Positions 1 through 8,443 of a stretch of DNA of 64,000 bases are shown here, piece after piece (position 1 is the stretch's first letter; each line of letters opens with the position of its first letter). The position numbers were made by a program, and so were the translations under genes. This DNA comes from Pelomonas sp. V22. Lineage in GTDB: Bacteria > Pseudomonadota > Gammaproteobacteria > Burkholderiales > Burkholderiaceae_C. The stretch is taken from the NCBI RefSeq assembly GCF_030014915.1, contig NZ_JAGIXS010000006.1:1-64000 (forward strand). Reading direction: 5' to 3'. Under the pieces are notes generated by a model. The model was not told the origin of the DNA. It saw nothing but the letters and a program-made list of their open reading frames with translations, and ran no database searches.

Positions 1-24
1 GTGAAAGTAGGTCATCGTCAGGCT
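1..24 (+). rRNA. rrf: 5S ribosomal RNA, 3' end (truncated by window edge)
   Basis: The first bases, GTGAAAGTAGGTCATCGTCA followed by GGCT, match the conserved 3' end of betaproteobacterial 5S rRNA. The rest of the gene, and presumably the 16S-23S part of the operon, lies before the window. A strong terminator follows 16 bases later, which fits the end of an rRNA operon. The exact 3' end is placed by similarity to the family. Confidence 0.85.
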
Positions 25-39
25 ATTTACCCCGCGAAA

Positions 40-70
40 CCCTCCAGCTCACAAGAGCTGGAGGGTTTTT
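40..70 (+). terminator. Rho-independent terminator of the rRNA operon
   Basis: A perfect 11-bp stem (CCCTCCAGCTC at 40-50, GAGCTGGAGGG at 55-65) with an ACAA loop is followed at once by five T residues and a further T-rich stretch. It sits just behind the 5S rRNA end, so it most likely ends rRNA transcription. Bases 71-153 hold nothing I recognise. Confidence 0.92.
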
Positions 71-153
71 GCTTTTGGGGAATTCTGGATTCAACTACGA
101 GGCAAGGCACCGAGCATTTGAATGCTGGGATTGGGCGGGTTGTGGCAATCCTT

Positions 154-813
154 TCAATTCCCAGGACCGCCAGTGACAGACTGCGATGGCCCCAGCAGAG
201 GCCATTCCCTGATCCACTGATGATGGCTGAGGCCAACGTGACTGAGCAGCAGGACGAAGCGGGATGCGGTCCACTGAACTGACTCAATAGGCTGCTTAGC
301 ATCGAGCGCGCAGCCATAGAGCGCCGTCATGTGCGGCTTCGAAGCTTGCGGCTTCAGGCCGGCCTTTCGCAGAGCGACGGCCAAAGAGTTTCGCAATGCC
401 GTGATTCGGCGCGTCGCAGGCTCATCTAGGCAAAAGACGAGTGCGCCGGTGCGGCTAGAAGCCGATATGCGGTTGATCGTGATCGTGATACCAAAGCGAG
501 GTGCCGCGCAACTGGCCGCATTGATGACGGCGCCTATTGGCGCGCGAGGTACGAAATCGGGTTGGAACGACTCGATCGCGAGCAGCGTGACATGCAGACG
601 ATCGGCCGATTGGCGGCCCTTGGCGAGGCCGTATTGCCGGCAAACCTGGCCTGCAACACTGTCGATTCGCCGCGCATCCTCCGTCGGCGGAGCGATGGCC
701 CGGTAGTGGTCGTAGCTCATCAGCCGGCCGTGCGGGTCGCCAACAGGGTCAAGCTCGAATGCCTCTTCGGAGACTTCCAGGCCAGGCAGCCCCAGTTGTT
801 CTCGCATGCACAT
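154..813 (-). CDS. 2'-5' RNA ligase family (2H phosphoesterase) protein
   Basis: 219 residues. Two H-x-T signatures are visible, HVT near residue 74 and HMT near residue 162, separated by about 88 residues as expected for the two half-sites of the LigT/2H phosphoesterase fold. The family acts on 2',3'-cyclic phosphates or 2'-5' linkages; the true substrate here is unknown. The gene is last of a minus-strand run with a 15-bp gap to the metallo-hydrolase upstream. Two in-frame ATGs (813 and 807) are possible starts. The 27 or so C-terminal residues beyond the core look poorly conserved. Confidence 0.75.
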   Translation of the reverse strand: MCMREQLGLPGLEVSEEAFELDPVGDPHGRLMSYDHYRAIAPPTEDARRIDSVAGQVCRQYGLAKGRQSADRLHVTLLAIESFQPDFVPRAPIGAVINAASCAAPRFGITITINRISASSRTGALVFCLDEPATRRITALRNSLAVALRKAGLKPQASKPHMTALYGCALDAKQPIESVQWTASRFVLLLSHVGLSHHQWIREWPLLGPSQSVTGGPGN

Positions 814-828
814 GACGGTCGGGTGCCC

Positions 829-1764
829 CTAAGTGCAGTGAATCATCTCACCGTCAAGTTGGAGCGCCGCGGCCCGCACCAGTTCCTGCAGCAACTCCTC
901 AGTCCAGGTCTGAAGAGACTTTGCGCCAAAGTACTGCCGCCACATGACGGCATGTATGGGAGTGCGCTCCAGCCAGCTCAGCAAGTCGGCGCGCGAGCTC
1001 TCGCCGCGCTCGAGCATGTGGAACATGAGCAAGGCCTTTGCGGCATGCCTCGCGTGCCGGTCTGGATGCAGGCGGAAGAAGGCGAGGCGGCTGCGTGCCT
1101 CGGCCAGAGCCGTTCCGACCCCGCTGAATACGGCGCCATGGCCTGGGATGACAAGGCGGACGGGGAGAGATTCGATCAGATCCAGGCTCTGCTCGACTTC
1201 GTCGAAACCCGACACCCCGTCGATTTCCGGGAAGACGATGCCGAAGCCATGCTCCCAAAGGGCGTCTGCCGAGATCAGGACGCCTGAGCGCCGCTCGAAC
1301 AACATGACCGCGTCCGGATCATGGCCCGGCGCCGCGAGGATCTCCCATTCGCGCCCAGCCTGCGCCAGCACCGTCCCGGGTTGCATGATGCCGTCGGCCT
1401 GGAAGCGCGGGCAGCGTTGGCCAGTGGGGCGGTAGCTGAGCCGCTCTTCGTCCCAGGACTGGACGGCATCGAATTGCCCCGGCGGGATCAGGACGGGGCA
1501 GCCATGCAATTGACGCAGCCGCGCGTTGCCGCCGCAATGGTCCGAGTGCAGGTGGGTGTTGACGATGAGGCGCAGCGATTCGCCAGCCTCGGCCAGCTCA
1601 TGGGCTATCAGGGTTTCAGTTTGGTCGACGTGACTGCAGTAGCCAGTGTCGACGAGCACTGCACCGCGTGGATCGCCAGTCATCAGCACCGAGTTCGACG
1701 ACAGCCAGCCGCGCTCCAGCACCCGCAGATCAGCAGGCAGCAAGGCGGCGGCGGCCGGGCTCAT
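829..1764 (-). CDS. metallo-beta-lactamase-fold hydrolase
   Basis: 311 residues. The metal site signature HLHSDH lies near residue 70, with later GHDPD, SADALW and IPGHG segments supplying the remaining expected ligands of an MBL-fold hydrolase (glyoxalase II-like or lactonase-like). The start is the ATG at 1764, which overlaps the stop of the acyl-CoA ligase gene (ATGA); an in-frame extension upstream is only the ligase read in another frame. The coupling with a FadD-like ligase suggests a thioester or ester hydrolase role in fatty-acid handling, but that is inference. No signal peptide is seen. Confidence 0.85.
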   Translation of the reverse strand: MSPAAAALLPADLRVLERGWLSSNSVLMTGDPRGAVLVDTGYCSHVDQTETLIAHELAEAGESLRLIVNTHLHSDHCGGNARLRQLHGCPVLIPPGQFDAVQSWDEERLSYRPTGQRCPRFQADGIMQPGTVLAQAGREWEILAAPGHDPDAVMLFERRSGVLISADALWEHGFGIVFPEIDGVSGFDEVEQSLDLIESLPVRLVIPGHGAVFSGVGTALAEARSRLAFFRLHPDRHARHAAKALLMFHMLERGESSRADLLSWLERTPIHAVMWRQYFGAKSLQTWTEELLQELVRAAALQLDGEMIHCT

Positions 1765-3464
1765 GCCGTGTTGCTGCGCAGCTCGCGGCGGAGGATCTTG
1801 CCGACATTGGTCTTGGGCAGGTCGTCGCGGAACTCGATGTACTTGGGCCGCTTGTAGGCCGTCAGCTGTGCTGCGCAGAAGCTGGCCAGATCTTCCTCGG
1901 CCAGCGTCGGGTCGCTCTTGATGACGAAGAGCTTCACCGCCTCGCCCGAGCGGGCATCGGGGATGCCGACGGCCGCGCACTCGAGCACGCCCGGGTGCAT
2001 GTTGACCACCTGCTCGATCTCGGTCGGATAGACGTTGAAGCCCGAGACCAGGATCATGTCCTTCTTGCGGTCGACGATGCGCACATAGCCTTCGTCGTCC
2101 ATGACGCCGATATCGCCGCTCTTGAAAAAGCCATCGGCCGTCATGACGTTCGCGGTCTCGTCGGGGCGTTGCCAGTAGCCGGCCATCACCTGCGGGCCGC
2201 GGATGCAGATCTCGCCGCGCTCACCCAGCGGCACATCCTTGCCATCGTCGTCGCGGATAGCGATGTCGGTCGACGGCATGGGCAGACCGATGCTGCCGTT
2301 GAAGGTCGCGATGTCCATTCGATTGATGGTGGCCACCGGTGAAGTCTCCGAGAGCCCGTAGCCTTCGACCACCGGGCAGCCGGTGATCTTCAGCCACTTC
2401 TCGGCCGTGGCCTGTTGTACGGCCATGCCGCCGCCGTTAGAGATCACCAGCTCGCTGAAGTCGAGCCGTGCGAAGGCGGGGTCATTGGCCAGCGCATTGA
2501 ACAAGGTGTTCACGGCTGGGAACAGGTTGACGCGGTACTGGCGCAGCGTGCTGATGAAGCCGGGGATGTCGCGCGGGTTGGGAATCAGCAGGTTCATCAT
2601 GCCGAGGCGTGCACCCAGCATGTAGCAGGCCGTCAGGGCGAAGATGTGATACAGCGGCAGCGCGCAGACGGTGGTCAACGGCTTGCCGCCCAGCTTGTTG
2701 AGCATGGGTTGGAACCAGGCTTCGGCCTGCAGGATGTTGGCCACCACATTGCGATGCAAGAGCGTGGCACCCTTGGACAGGCCCGTCGTACCGCCCGTGT
2801 ACTGCAAGAAGGCCACGTCGTCCGGCCCGATCTCCACCCGTCGCAGCTGGCCGCGCTCGCCTTCCTCCAGTGCCTTGTTGAAGCGCAGGACCGTACGGCC
2901 GTCGCCGGTGGGCAGGCGGAACTCCGGCACCATCTTCTTGACGTGCCGCACCGCGAAATTGATCAAGGGTCCGCGCCACCAGCCCAGCAGGTCGCCCAGC
3001 GAGGCCAGCACCACATGGCGCACGGCGGTCGATGCGATCACCTCTTCCAGCGTGGCCGCAAAGTTCTCGAGCACGATGATGGCCTCGGCCCCCGAGTCCT
3101 TCAGTTGGTGCTCCAGCTCGCGCGGCGTGTAGAGCGGGTTGACGTTCACCACCGCGTAGCCGGCGCGCAGGATGGCGGCGATGGCCACCATGTACTGCAG
3201 GACGTTGGGCATCATGATGGCCACTCGGGCGCCGCGCTCCAGGCCCTTGCTTTGCAGATAGGCGCCGAGGGACTGGGACATGCGGTCCACATCGGCGTAG
3301 GTCAGCCGCTGCTCCATGCAGGCGGCCGCATCGCGCGAGGCATATTTGCGGAAAGCCTCTTCCAGCAGTTCGACCAGCGAGTGGTAGCCATCGGTGGCCA
3401 GTTCGGCCGGGACTTCGGGAGGATAGCTTTTCAGCCAGGGCTTCATCGCTGCGTACTGCACCAT
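1761..3464 (-). CDS. fadD: long-chain fatty acid-CoA ligase (FadD-like)
   Basis: 567 residues, normal for the family. The AMP-binding P-loop YTGGTTGLSKG, the EGYGLSETSP segment and the C-terminal GEICIRGPQ, KSGDIG, DRKKDMI and PKTNVGKILRR motifs are all present and in order, so it should adenylate a fatty acid and transfer it to CoA. The N-terminus from M7 (MKPWLKSYPPEVP, ATG at 3446) resembles E. coli FadD. The ATG at 3464 has a GGAG only two bases upstream and M7 has no clear ribosome site, so the start is uncertain by six codons. It lies between an unknown gene upstream and an overlapping MBL hydrolase gene downstream. Confidence 0.92.
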   Translation of the reverse strand: MVQYAAMKPWLKSYPPEVPAELATDGYHSLVELLEEAFRKYASRDAAACMEQRLTYADVDRMSQSLGAYLQSKGLERGARVAIMMPNVLQYMVAIAAILRAGYAVVNVNPLYTPRELEHQLKDSGAEAIIVLENFAATLEEVIASTAVRHVVLASLGDLLGWWRGPLINFAVRHVKKMVPEFRLPTGDGRTVLRFNKALEEGERGQLRRVEIGPDDVAFLQYTGGTTGLSKGATLLHRNVVANILQAEAWFQPMLNKLGGKPLTTVCALPLYHIFALTACYMLGARLGMMNLLIPNPRDIPGFISTLRQYRVNLFPAVNTLFNALANDPAFARLDFSELVISNGGGMAVQQATAEKWLKITGCPVVEGYGLSETSPVATINRMDIATFNGSIGLPMPSTDIAIRDDDGKDVPLGERGEICIRGPQVMAGYWQRPDETANVMTADGFFKSGDIGVMDDEGYVRIVDRKKDMILVSGFNVYPTEIEQVVNMHPGVLECAAVGIPDARSGEAVKLFVIKSDPTLAEEDLASFCAAQLTAYKRPKYIEFRDDLPKTNVGKILRRELRSNTA

Positions 3465-3527
3465 GTCTCCAATCTTTGTGTGTTTCTCTTACCGGACTGA
3501 CATGGTCGGGAGCGCAGCCGGGGGCGC

Positions 3528-4262
3528 CTAGGGCAATTTCCCTAGGGGATCGTCACCGACGGGACAGAGCGCCTGCGGCTCGCACGCAAACAGTGCGCTG
3601 GCCAGTGCTTCCTCGCGTGAGCGCACGGTGTCGAGGAACTCAGCGGCACCTCGCATCTCCCGGAAGGTGTCGAAGCCCGATTCCAGGAACTGCTGCAGTT
3701 CCTGCATGCCGGCGGCGCTGGCCGGGCCTCGCATCATGCGCAGCGCCTGACGCAGCAGCGGCTTGCGTGTGTAGGCCTCCAGTGCCTCACCGATGGCGAT
3801 GGTCAGCTCGATCTGCTGCTGCCGCTCGGCCGCCATGCCGCAGGCCTGCCAGGCCTCGGCATAGCTGCGGCGGGTGATGGCTGCAGCGCCATCCTTCATC
3901 AACCGACCCATCTGACTGTCCAGCCGCTCCGACAAGGCATGCAGCTCGGCCAGATGCGCCACCGTGCGCACCACCTCGCGCGGGAACAGGCGGGCCAGCG
4001 CCGGCACCACGCGGGCGAACTGGGCGTCGCGGCGGCTGAAGTCGCCGGGGCCGTAGAGTTCCTCGAGAAAGAAGCGCGCCGCGTGCTGGTAGCGTGTGCT
4101 GGCCAGCAGGTCGGCATAGGTGCGGGCGAAGCGCTGCTGCTGGTAGGCCTTGATCGCCTCGACGCGCTCGCCCAGCGCGGGGTCGGCGGCGCGCTGGCGC
4201 CGTTCGGCATCGACCGTGGCCAGGTGGGCCAGGATGGTGGTGGCGGTGCTGTCTTTGTCCAT
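3528..4262 (-). CDS. conserved hypothetical protein with FFLEELYGP segment
   Basis: 244 residues, cytoplasmic, mostly helical by composition, with no membrane segment or signal peptide. A distinctive segment, ARFFLEELYGPGDFSRRD, sits near residue 65. I recall this kind of sequence from uncharacterised proteobacterial proteins but cannot name a function. It is the first gene of the minus-strand run leading into fadD (63-bp gap), so a link to lipid or acyl-CoA metabolism is possible. The start ATG at 4262 faces the divergent hydrolase at 4300, leaving only 37 bp between them. Confidence 0.7.
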   Translation of the reverse strand: MDKDSTATTILAHLATVDAERRQRAADPALGERVEAIKAYQQQRFARTYADLLASTRYQHAARFFLEELYGPGDFSRRDAQFARVVPALARLFPREVVRTVAHLAELHALSERLDSQMGRLMKDGAAAITRRSYAEAWQACGMAAERQQQIELTIAIGEALEAYTRKPLLRQALRMMRGPASAAGMQELQQFLESGFDTFREMRGAAEFLDTVRSREEALASALFACEPQALCPVGDDPLGKLP

Positions 4263-4299
4263 GCTCCGGCCCGATTGTGCCCGCCCCTACACTGGCTTC

Positions 4300-5181
4300 A
4301 TGAACGCGCAACTGCAACGTTGGGGACTGCTCGTGAGGCTGCTGCTGGGGGCTGCCGGCTGGATGCTGGGCTGGCGTCTCGGTGGCTGGCCGTCAGCCCT
4401 GCTGCTGGCGCTGTTGATGCTGAACCTGCGCAGCCTGAGCCTGCTGCTGCTCTTCCTGAGTCTCGCGCGTATCAACCGCCAACATCGGCCTGGGCTGTCG
4501 GCGCTGCTGAAGGCCTGGTGGATCGAGGCTGGGGCGCTGGAACTCAGCTTCGGTTGGCGCCAGCCCTTCGCCGCCCAGCATCACGAGGACTATCTGCCTG
4601 CCGCGAATGCGGTGCGCGGCGTCTTGCTGCTGCACGGCTTCAGCTGCAACCGCGGGCTCTGGAATGGCTGGATGCCCGAGCTGCAGCGCCTATCGATCCC
4701 GCATGTCGCGCTGACGCTGGAACCCATTCATGGCTCGATCGACAGCTATGCCGCCGCTATCGAGCAAGCCGTCGCGCGGCTAGAGGTCGCCACCGGCCAG
4801 CCGCCGCTGCTGCTGGCCCACAGCATGGGTGGGCTGGCGGCGCGTGCCTGGTGGCGGCGCCATGGGCGCGAGGGGCGGGTTGCCGGACTGATCACCTTGG
4901 GCACGCCGCATGCAGGCACCGTGATGGCCTTCGCCGCACCGATGCTGAACGCCCGGCAGATGCGCCGCCACAGCACCTGGCTGCAGGAGCTGGCTGGCGG
5001 CGAGGGACGGCTGCCGCCGCTGCATTGCTTCTTCAGCGATTGCGACCAGATCGTCTGCCCGGCCGAGACGGCCACGCTGCCCGGCGCGCGCAACGTCCAC
5101 CTGCCGGGGCGCGGCCACCTGCGCCTGGTCGACGACCCGCAAGTCCGCGCTGAGGTGCTGGCCCTGCTGCAGGCGCGCTGA
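4300..5181 (+). CDS. alpha/beta hydrolase, lipase-like, membrane-anchored
   Basis: 293 residues. After a strongly hydrophobic N-terminus (about residues 8-50, one or two membrane helices) comes an alpha/beta hydrolase domain with the oxyanion segment LLLHGFSCN, the nucleophile elbow AHSMGG and a following LGTPHAG, as in triacylglycerol lipases and PGAP1-like esterases. A C-terminal GRGHLRL gives the likely catalytic histidine. The ATG at 4300 is chosen because the upstream in-frame extension is antisense to the neighbouring gene. It is divergent from the fadD operon, which hints at a shared role in lipid turnover (inference). Confidence 0.8.
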   Translation: MNAQLQRWGLLVRLLLGAAGWMLGWRLGGWPSALLLALLMLNLRSLSLLLLFLSLARINRQHRPGLSALLKAWWIEAGALELSFGWRQPFAAQHHEDYLPAANAVRGVLLLHGFSCNRGLWNGWMPELQRLSIPHVALTLEPIHGSIDSYAAAIEQAVARLEVATGQPPLLLAHSMGGLAARAWWRRHGREGRVAGLITLGTPHAGTVMAFAAPMLNARQMRRHSTWLQELAGGEGRLPPLHCFFSDCDQIVCPAETATLPGARNVHLPGRGHLRLVDDPQVRAEVLALLQAR

Positions 5182-5200
5182 GTCGCCGAAGGCGGGCGAC

Positions 5201-5232
5201 AAAAAAGGCCCCGGGCCTTGCGACCCGGGGCC
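5201..5232 (-). terminator. Rho-independent terminator of hppD
   Basis: Read on the minus strand: a 9-bp GC stem (GGCCCCGGG / CCCGGGGCC) with an 8-base loop, followed by TTTTTT (plus-strand AAAAAA at 5201-5206). It lies 52 bases past the hppD stop and 20 bases past the convergent hydrolase stop. The T-run is only on the minus-strand side, so it serves hppD. Confidence 0.85.
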
Positions 5233-5283
5233 CCTGGTCTGCCCCGTCAGCAGTGCGACCAGTCCCTCGTCAGGCTTCGGCCC

Positions 5284-6408
5284 TCACGCCTCGGCCTTCA
5301 AGACTCCTCGGCGGATCTGGTCGAGCTCAATGCTCTCGAACAGTGCCTTGAAGTTCCCCTCTCCAAAACCTTCGTTGCCCTTGCGCTGGATCAGCTCGAA
5401 AAAGATCGGGCCGATCACTTCCTTGGTGAAGATCTGCAGCAGCAGCTCGTGCGGCGCGCCTTCATGGGCGGCACCGTCGATCAGGATGCGCAGCTCGCGC
5501 AGGCGTTCCAGGTCTTCGCCATGCTGGGGCAGGCGCTTGTTGACCAGGTCGTAGTAGGTGGCGATGGTGTCCTGGAACACCACGCCGGTCTTGCGCATGC
5601 CCTCGACCGTGCCGTAGATGTCGTCGGTGCCCAGGGCCACGTGTTGGATGCCTTCGCCGCTGTACAGATCCAGGTATTCGGCGATCTGGCTCTTGTCGTC
5701 GCTGCTCTCGTTGATCGGGATGCGGATCTTGCCGCAGGGGCTGGTCATGGCCTTGCTCTTCAGGCCGGTCAGCTTGCCCTCGATGTCGAAGTAGCGCACC
5801 TCGCGGAAGTTGAAGAAGCGCTCGTAGAACTCGGCCCATTCCTTCATGCGGCCGCGGAACACGTTGTGCGTCAGATGGTCGATGTAGGTCAGGCCATGGC
5901 CGACCGGGTTGGAATTGATGGGCTTGCCCTCGGCATCGCGCAGTGGCACGAAGTCCACGTCGTAGATGCTGATGTTGCCGATCTCGCCGGCGCCCGCGCC
6001 GTTCTTGCCCTGCCAGCGGTCAACAAAGTAAATCAGCGAGTCGCCGATGCCCTTGATCGCCGGGATGTTGAGCTCCATCGGGCCGGCCTTGTTGTCAAAG
6101 CCCCAGGCGCCCAGTTCCAAAGCGCGCTTGTAGGCGAAGGCGGCGTCCTTGACGCGGAAGGCGATGGCGCAGATCGAGGGGCCATGCAGGCGGGCGAAGC
6201 GCTGAGCGAAGGAATCGTGCTCGGCATTGATCAGGAAGTTCACATCGCCCTGGCGGTACAGGGTGACGTTCTTGTGCCGGTGCTGGGCCACGGCGGTGAA
6301 GCCCATGGTCTCGAACAACTGGCCCAGGGCAGCGGGATCGGGGGCGGCGAACTCGATGAACTCGAAGCCGTCGGTGCCCATCGGGTTGTCCCAGGGGGTG
6401 AATGCCAT
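5284..6408 (-). CDS. hppD: 4-hydroxyphenylpyruvate dioxygenase
   Basis: 374 residues. Converts 4-hydroxyphenylpyruvate to homogentisate in tyrosine catabolism. The two-domain vicinal-oxygen-chelate layout is clear: an N-terminal half with GTDGFEFIEF, then the catalytic half with iron-ligand regions DHLTHNV, GIQHVAL and the C-terminal IFTKEVIGPIFFE glutamate region, close to the family pattern. An AGGAG site lies eight bases before the ATG. A strong terminator follows. The divergent Lrp/AsnC gene and the two identical palindromes in the shared promoter region suggest amino-acid-responsive control. Confidence 0.96.
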   Translation of the reverse strand: MAFTPWDNPMGTDGFEFIEFAAPDPAALGQLFETMGFTAVAQHRHKNVTLYRQGDVNFLINAEHDSFAQRFARLHGPSICAIAFRVKDAAFAYKRALELGAWGFDNKAGPMELNIPAIKGIGDSLIYFVDRWQGKNGAGAGEIGNISIYDVDFVPLRDAEGKPINSNPVGHGLTYIDHLTHNVFRGRMKEWAEFYERFFNFREVRYFDIEGKLTGLKSKAMTSPCGKIRIPINESSDDKSQIAEYLDLYSGEGIQHVALGTDDIYGTVEGMRKTGVVFQDTIATYYDLVNKRLPQHGEDLERLRELRILIDGAAHEGAPHELLLQIFTKEVIGPIFFELIQRKGNEGFGEGNFKALFESIELDQIRRGVLKAEA

Positions 6409-6470
6409 TGCGTGAATCTCCTGCTGTCTAGCGGTCTTGAGCTAGGGCAAGACTGTAGGGGGGCGCTGTC

Positions 6471-6524
6471 GCAGGAATCCTGCTAATTCGAGCGCCGTCT
6501 CTGGCGGTGGCGCAGGAATCCTGC
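6471..6524. promoter_or_regulatory. two identical 13-bp palindromes between hppD and its Lrp-type regulator
   Basis: The sequence GCAGGAATCCTGC occurs exactly at 6471-6483 and 6512-6524, 41 bp apart (about four helical turns), so both copies face the same side of the DNA. The second copy ends 13 bases before the regulator start codon; the first lies near a possible hppD -10 element (TACAGT on the minus strand, 6452-6457). Palindromes of this size spaced by whole turns are typical Lrp/AsnC-family sites. Regulation of both genes by the adjacent regulator is inferred. Confidence 0.75.
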
Positions 6525-6537
6525 AAAACTATCGGCC

Positions 6538-7020
6538 ATGCAAGCCGATCCCCAGCTGGAAACCATTGATCGACGCATTTTGAGGGCGCTGCAAATCGAT
6601 GGCCGCGTGACCTACGACGCGCTCGCGGCCGAGGTGGGCTTGTCGCCCTCGGCCGTGCTGCGTCGCGTGCGCCGGCTGGAGGAGAGCGGCGTGATTGCCG
6701 CCTATGTGGCCCTGGTGCCGCCCGAGAAGGTGGGCCTCGGCCTCACGGCCTATATCAACGTGCGGCTGGAGAAGCACACCGAGAGCCACAAGCGCAATCC
6801 GATGGACCTGTTCCGTGCGGCTGTGCAAACCTGGCCGGAGGTGGTCGAGTGCGTGGCACTGACCGGTGAGATGGACTACTTGCTCCGCGTGCTGGTGCAG
6901 GACATGGCGCATTACGCCCGCTTCATCAGCGAGACCCTGCTCAAGCATCCCAGCGTGCAGGACTGCAAGACCAGCTTCATGCTGGACCGCGTGAAGGGCA
7001 CGACGGCTGTGCCGCTCTGA
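6538..7020 (+). CDS. Lrp/AsnC family transcriptional regulator
   Basis: 160 residues. An N-terminal winged-helix segment (IDRRILRALQIDGRVTYDAL, then VGLSPSAVLRRVRRLEESGVI) is followed by the RAM/AsnC ligand-binding fold, with VVECVALTGEMDYLLRV typical of the effector region. It is divergent from hppD, and the shared intergenic region holds two exact palindromes, so it probably senses an aromatic or other amino acid and controls both hppD and itself. No strong Shine-Dalgarno is visible before the ATG at 6538. Confidence 0.92.
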   Translation: MQADPQLETIDRRILRALQIDGRVTYDALAAEVGLSPSAVLRRVRRLEESGVIAAYVALVPPEKVGLGLTAYINVRLEKHTESHKRNPMDLFRAAVQTWPEVVECVALTGEMDYLLRVLVQDMAHYARFISETLLKHPSVQDCKTSFMLDRVKGTTAVPL

Positions 7021-7036
7021 GCCTGCCTCGGCGCTT

Positions 7037-7879
7037 TCAGTCGAACTCGTGCAGCAGCCGCTCGGTGGCGGCCACGTCGAGGTTCAGCAGGTGGGCGATG
7101 TCGCGGAAATCGTCCGGCAGGGCCGCGTTGTCCCAGCCATCGGCCGAGTGCCGGGCCAGGCGAACAGCCAGGCGCACACTCAGCACGCGCGCGTCGTTGC
7201 CATGCTTGTCGTCGGTGATCTGGGCCAGCAGCTCGGGCAGGCGCCAGGCCTGCATCAGCGACTGCTCCAGGTCATCGAGCTCGATGTTCAGCACCGCGCG
7301 CTGCACCTCGGCGCTGCGCAGCGTTCGGTCGGCGCGCTGTCGATTTCGGATCTCGAGCGCCAGGTCGGGGGCATGCACCCACAGCAGCATCTCGGCAAAG
7401 TCGTGCAGCAGGGCAGCGCTGTAGATCACAGCCGCATCAGGGTCCATGCGATGGGCCGCAAAGCCCAGCGCAAAGCGGGCCGAGCGATCAGCCCGGCGCA
7501 GCACGCGCTGCAGGCCTTCGAGGGCATCGGGCCGCTCGGCCAGATGCGCCTCCACCGTGGGTTGCGGCCCGAAGGCGCGGAAGAAAGGCGGTATGCCCAT
7601 CAGCACCAGCGCGGCCGTGACCGTCTCGGCATCGGTCACCAGCCGGCTGCTGCGATGGGCAGCTGCATAGGCCAACAGCTTCAGCGTCATCAGCGGATCG
7701 GTGGCGATCAGCTCGCCCAGCATGTTGGCGTCGACCTCGTCCTCGTTGGCCCGCATCTCCTCAAGCGACTCGGCGGTCGCCGACAGCACAGGGATTTCGG
7801 CCTGGCGGAAATAGCCTGTCCAGCGTGCCAGGTCCGGCAAGGCCTGGCGCAAGGGGGCGGCAGAGAGGGGCGTGGTCAT
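7037..7879 (-). CDS. HDOD domain protein
   Basis: 280 residues. The central region (about residues 25-215) reads as an HDOD domain: the IPVLSATAESLEEM helix, IATDPLMTLKLLAYA, and LLHDFAEMLLW, where the HD-like pair is kept but the full metal site of true HD phosphohydrolases is not evident. HDOD proteins are usually signalling or scaffold proteins linked to c-di-GMP and two-component systems. It is convergent with the Lrp-type regulator (16-bp gap). Upstream on the same strand is a small gene, with a GTG-started reading frame overlapping the junction that I do not call. Confidence 0.82.
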   Translation of the reverse strand: MTTPLSAAPLRQALPDLARWTGYFRQAEIPVLSATAESLEEMRANEDEVDANMLGELIATDPLMTLKLLAYAAAHRSSRLVTDAETVTAALVLMGIPPFFRAFGPQPTVEAHLAERPDALEGLQRVLRRADRSARFALGFAAHRMDPDAAVIYSAALLHDFAEMLLWVHAPDLALEIRNRQRADRTLRSAEVQRAVLNIELDDLEQSLMQAWRLPELLAQITDDKHGNDARVLSVRLAVRLARHSADGWDNAALPDDFRDIAHLLNLDVAATERLLHEFD

Positions 7880-7975
7880 GACGCGGCATTTGGAGCTTGG
7901 CTTGATCGTATATCGGCGTCTGCGCCCCGAGCTTGAAGGTGGCTAGAAGCAGGGCGAGCACGAGCATGAACTGCT

Positions 7976-8206
7976 TCACAGCGGCCCCCTGTCTGGATGG
8001 CCGGGCAGTGGCCCGGGGACGTAAAGCGCACCTTCTGGGGCTGCGGCCTCGGCATAGAAGGCCAGCTCGGGTGGGCTGCTCCGGTGCGGGCGCAGGCCGC
8101 TGAAAGCGCGGGCGGTGAGGGCCAGCAGCGCGGCGATGCGCTGTCTCCAGGCCCGGTGGGTTTCGGCAGGGTCGGGGGCGCCCTGAAATTCATCCAGTCT
8201 CAGCAT
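7976..8206 (-). CDS. small protein of unknown function (76 residues)
   Basis: Starts MLRLDEFQG, ends GHPDRGPL. An AAGGAG-type ribosome site (AAGGAGACCCCTCATG) is well placed before the ATG at 8206, which is the main reason to call it. No signal peptide, membrane helix or known motif. It is preceded by another small gene on the same strand (54-bp gap) and followed by the HDOD gene. Function not recognised. Confidence 0.55.
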   Translation of the reverse strand: MLRLDEFQGAPDPAETHRAWRQRIAALLALTARAFSGLRPHRSSPPELAFYAEAAAPEGALYVPGPLPGHPDRGPL

Positions 8207-8260
8207 GAGGGGTCTCCTTGGCGACCCCGGCGGCGCTGCGGCCCGGGGTCGGCGATCTGT

Positions 8261-8443
8261 TCATGGGCTGCGGTCGGGCTGTCCGAGCTGCAGCAACTCC
8301 TTTCGCAGGCGTGCCTTGGCCTGCTGGCGCTGGGCGCCGGCGCCGTGGCGGCCGGCCTGGCGCATCAGCGCCGGCGCAATCAGTGGATTGCGCGGTTTAT
8401 TCAGGCGCAGCACATTCGGGCGGGGCGAGGTGAACTGGGGCAT
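8261..8443 (-). CDS. small basic protein of unknown function (60 residues)
   Basis: Starts MPQFTSPRPNVLRLNKPRNP and is rich in Arg, Lys, Gln and Pro, so it may bind nucleic acid. The ATG at 8443 has an AAGGAG six bases upstream; the frame stays open to another ATG at 8485 (MAKTKRVRSHKEIQ), which has no ribosome site but would extend the protein by 14 basic residues. It lies upstream of the 76-residue gene on the same strand. Function not recognised. Confidence 0.55.
   Translation of the reverse strand: MPQFTSPRPNVLRLNKPRNPLIAPALMRQAGRHGAGAQRQQAKARLRKELLQLGQPDRSP

Noticed and set aside
7761-7979. GTG-started frame beginning MKQFMLVLALLLATF (signal-peptide-like)
   Set aside because: Its second half runs through the HDOD gene in another frame; it has no ribosome site beyond the GTGA overlap. 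Possible but not supported.
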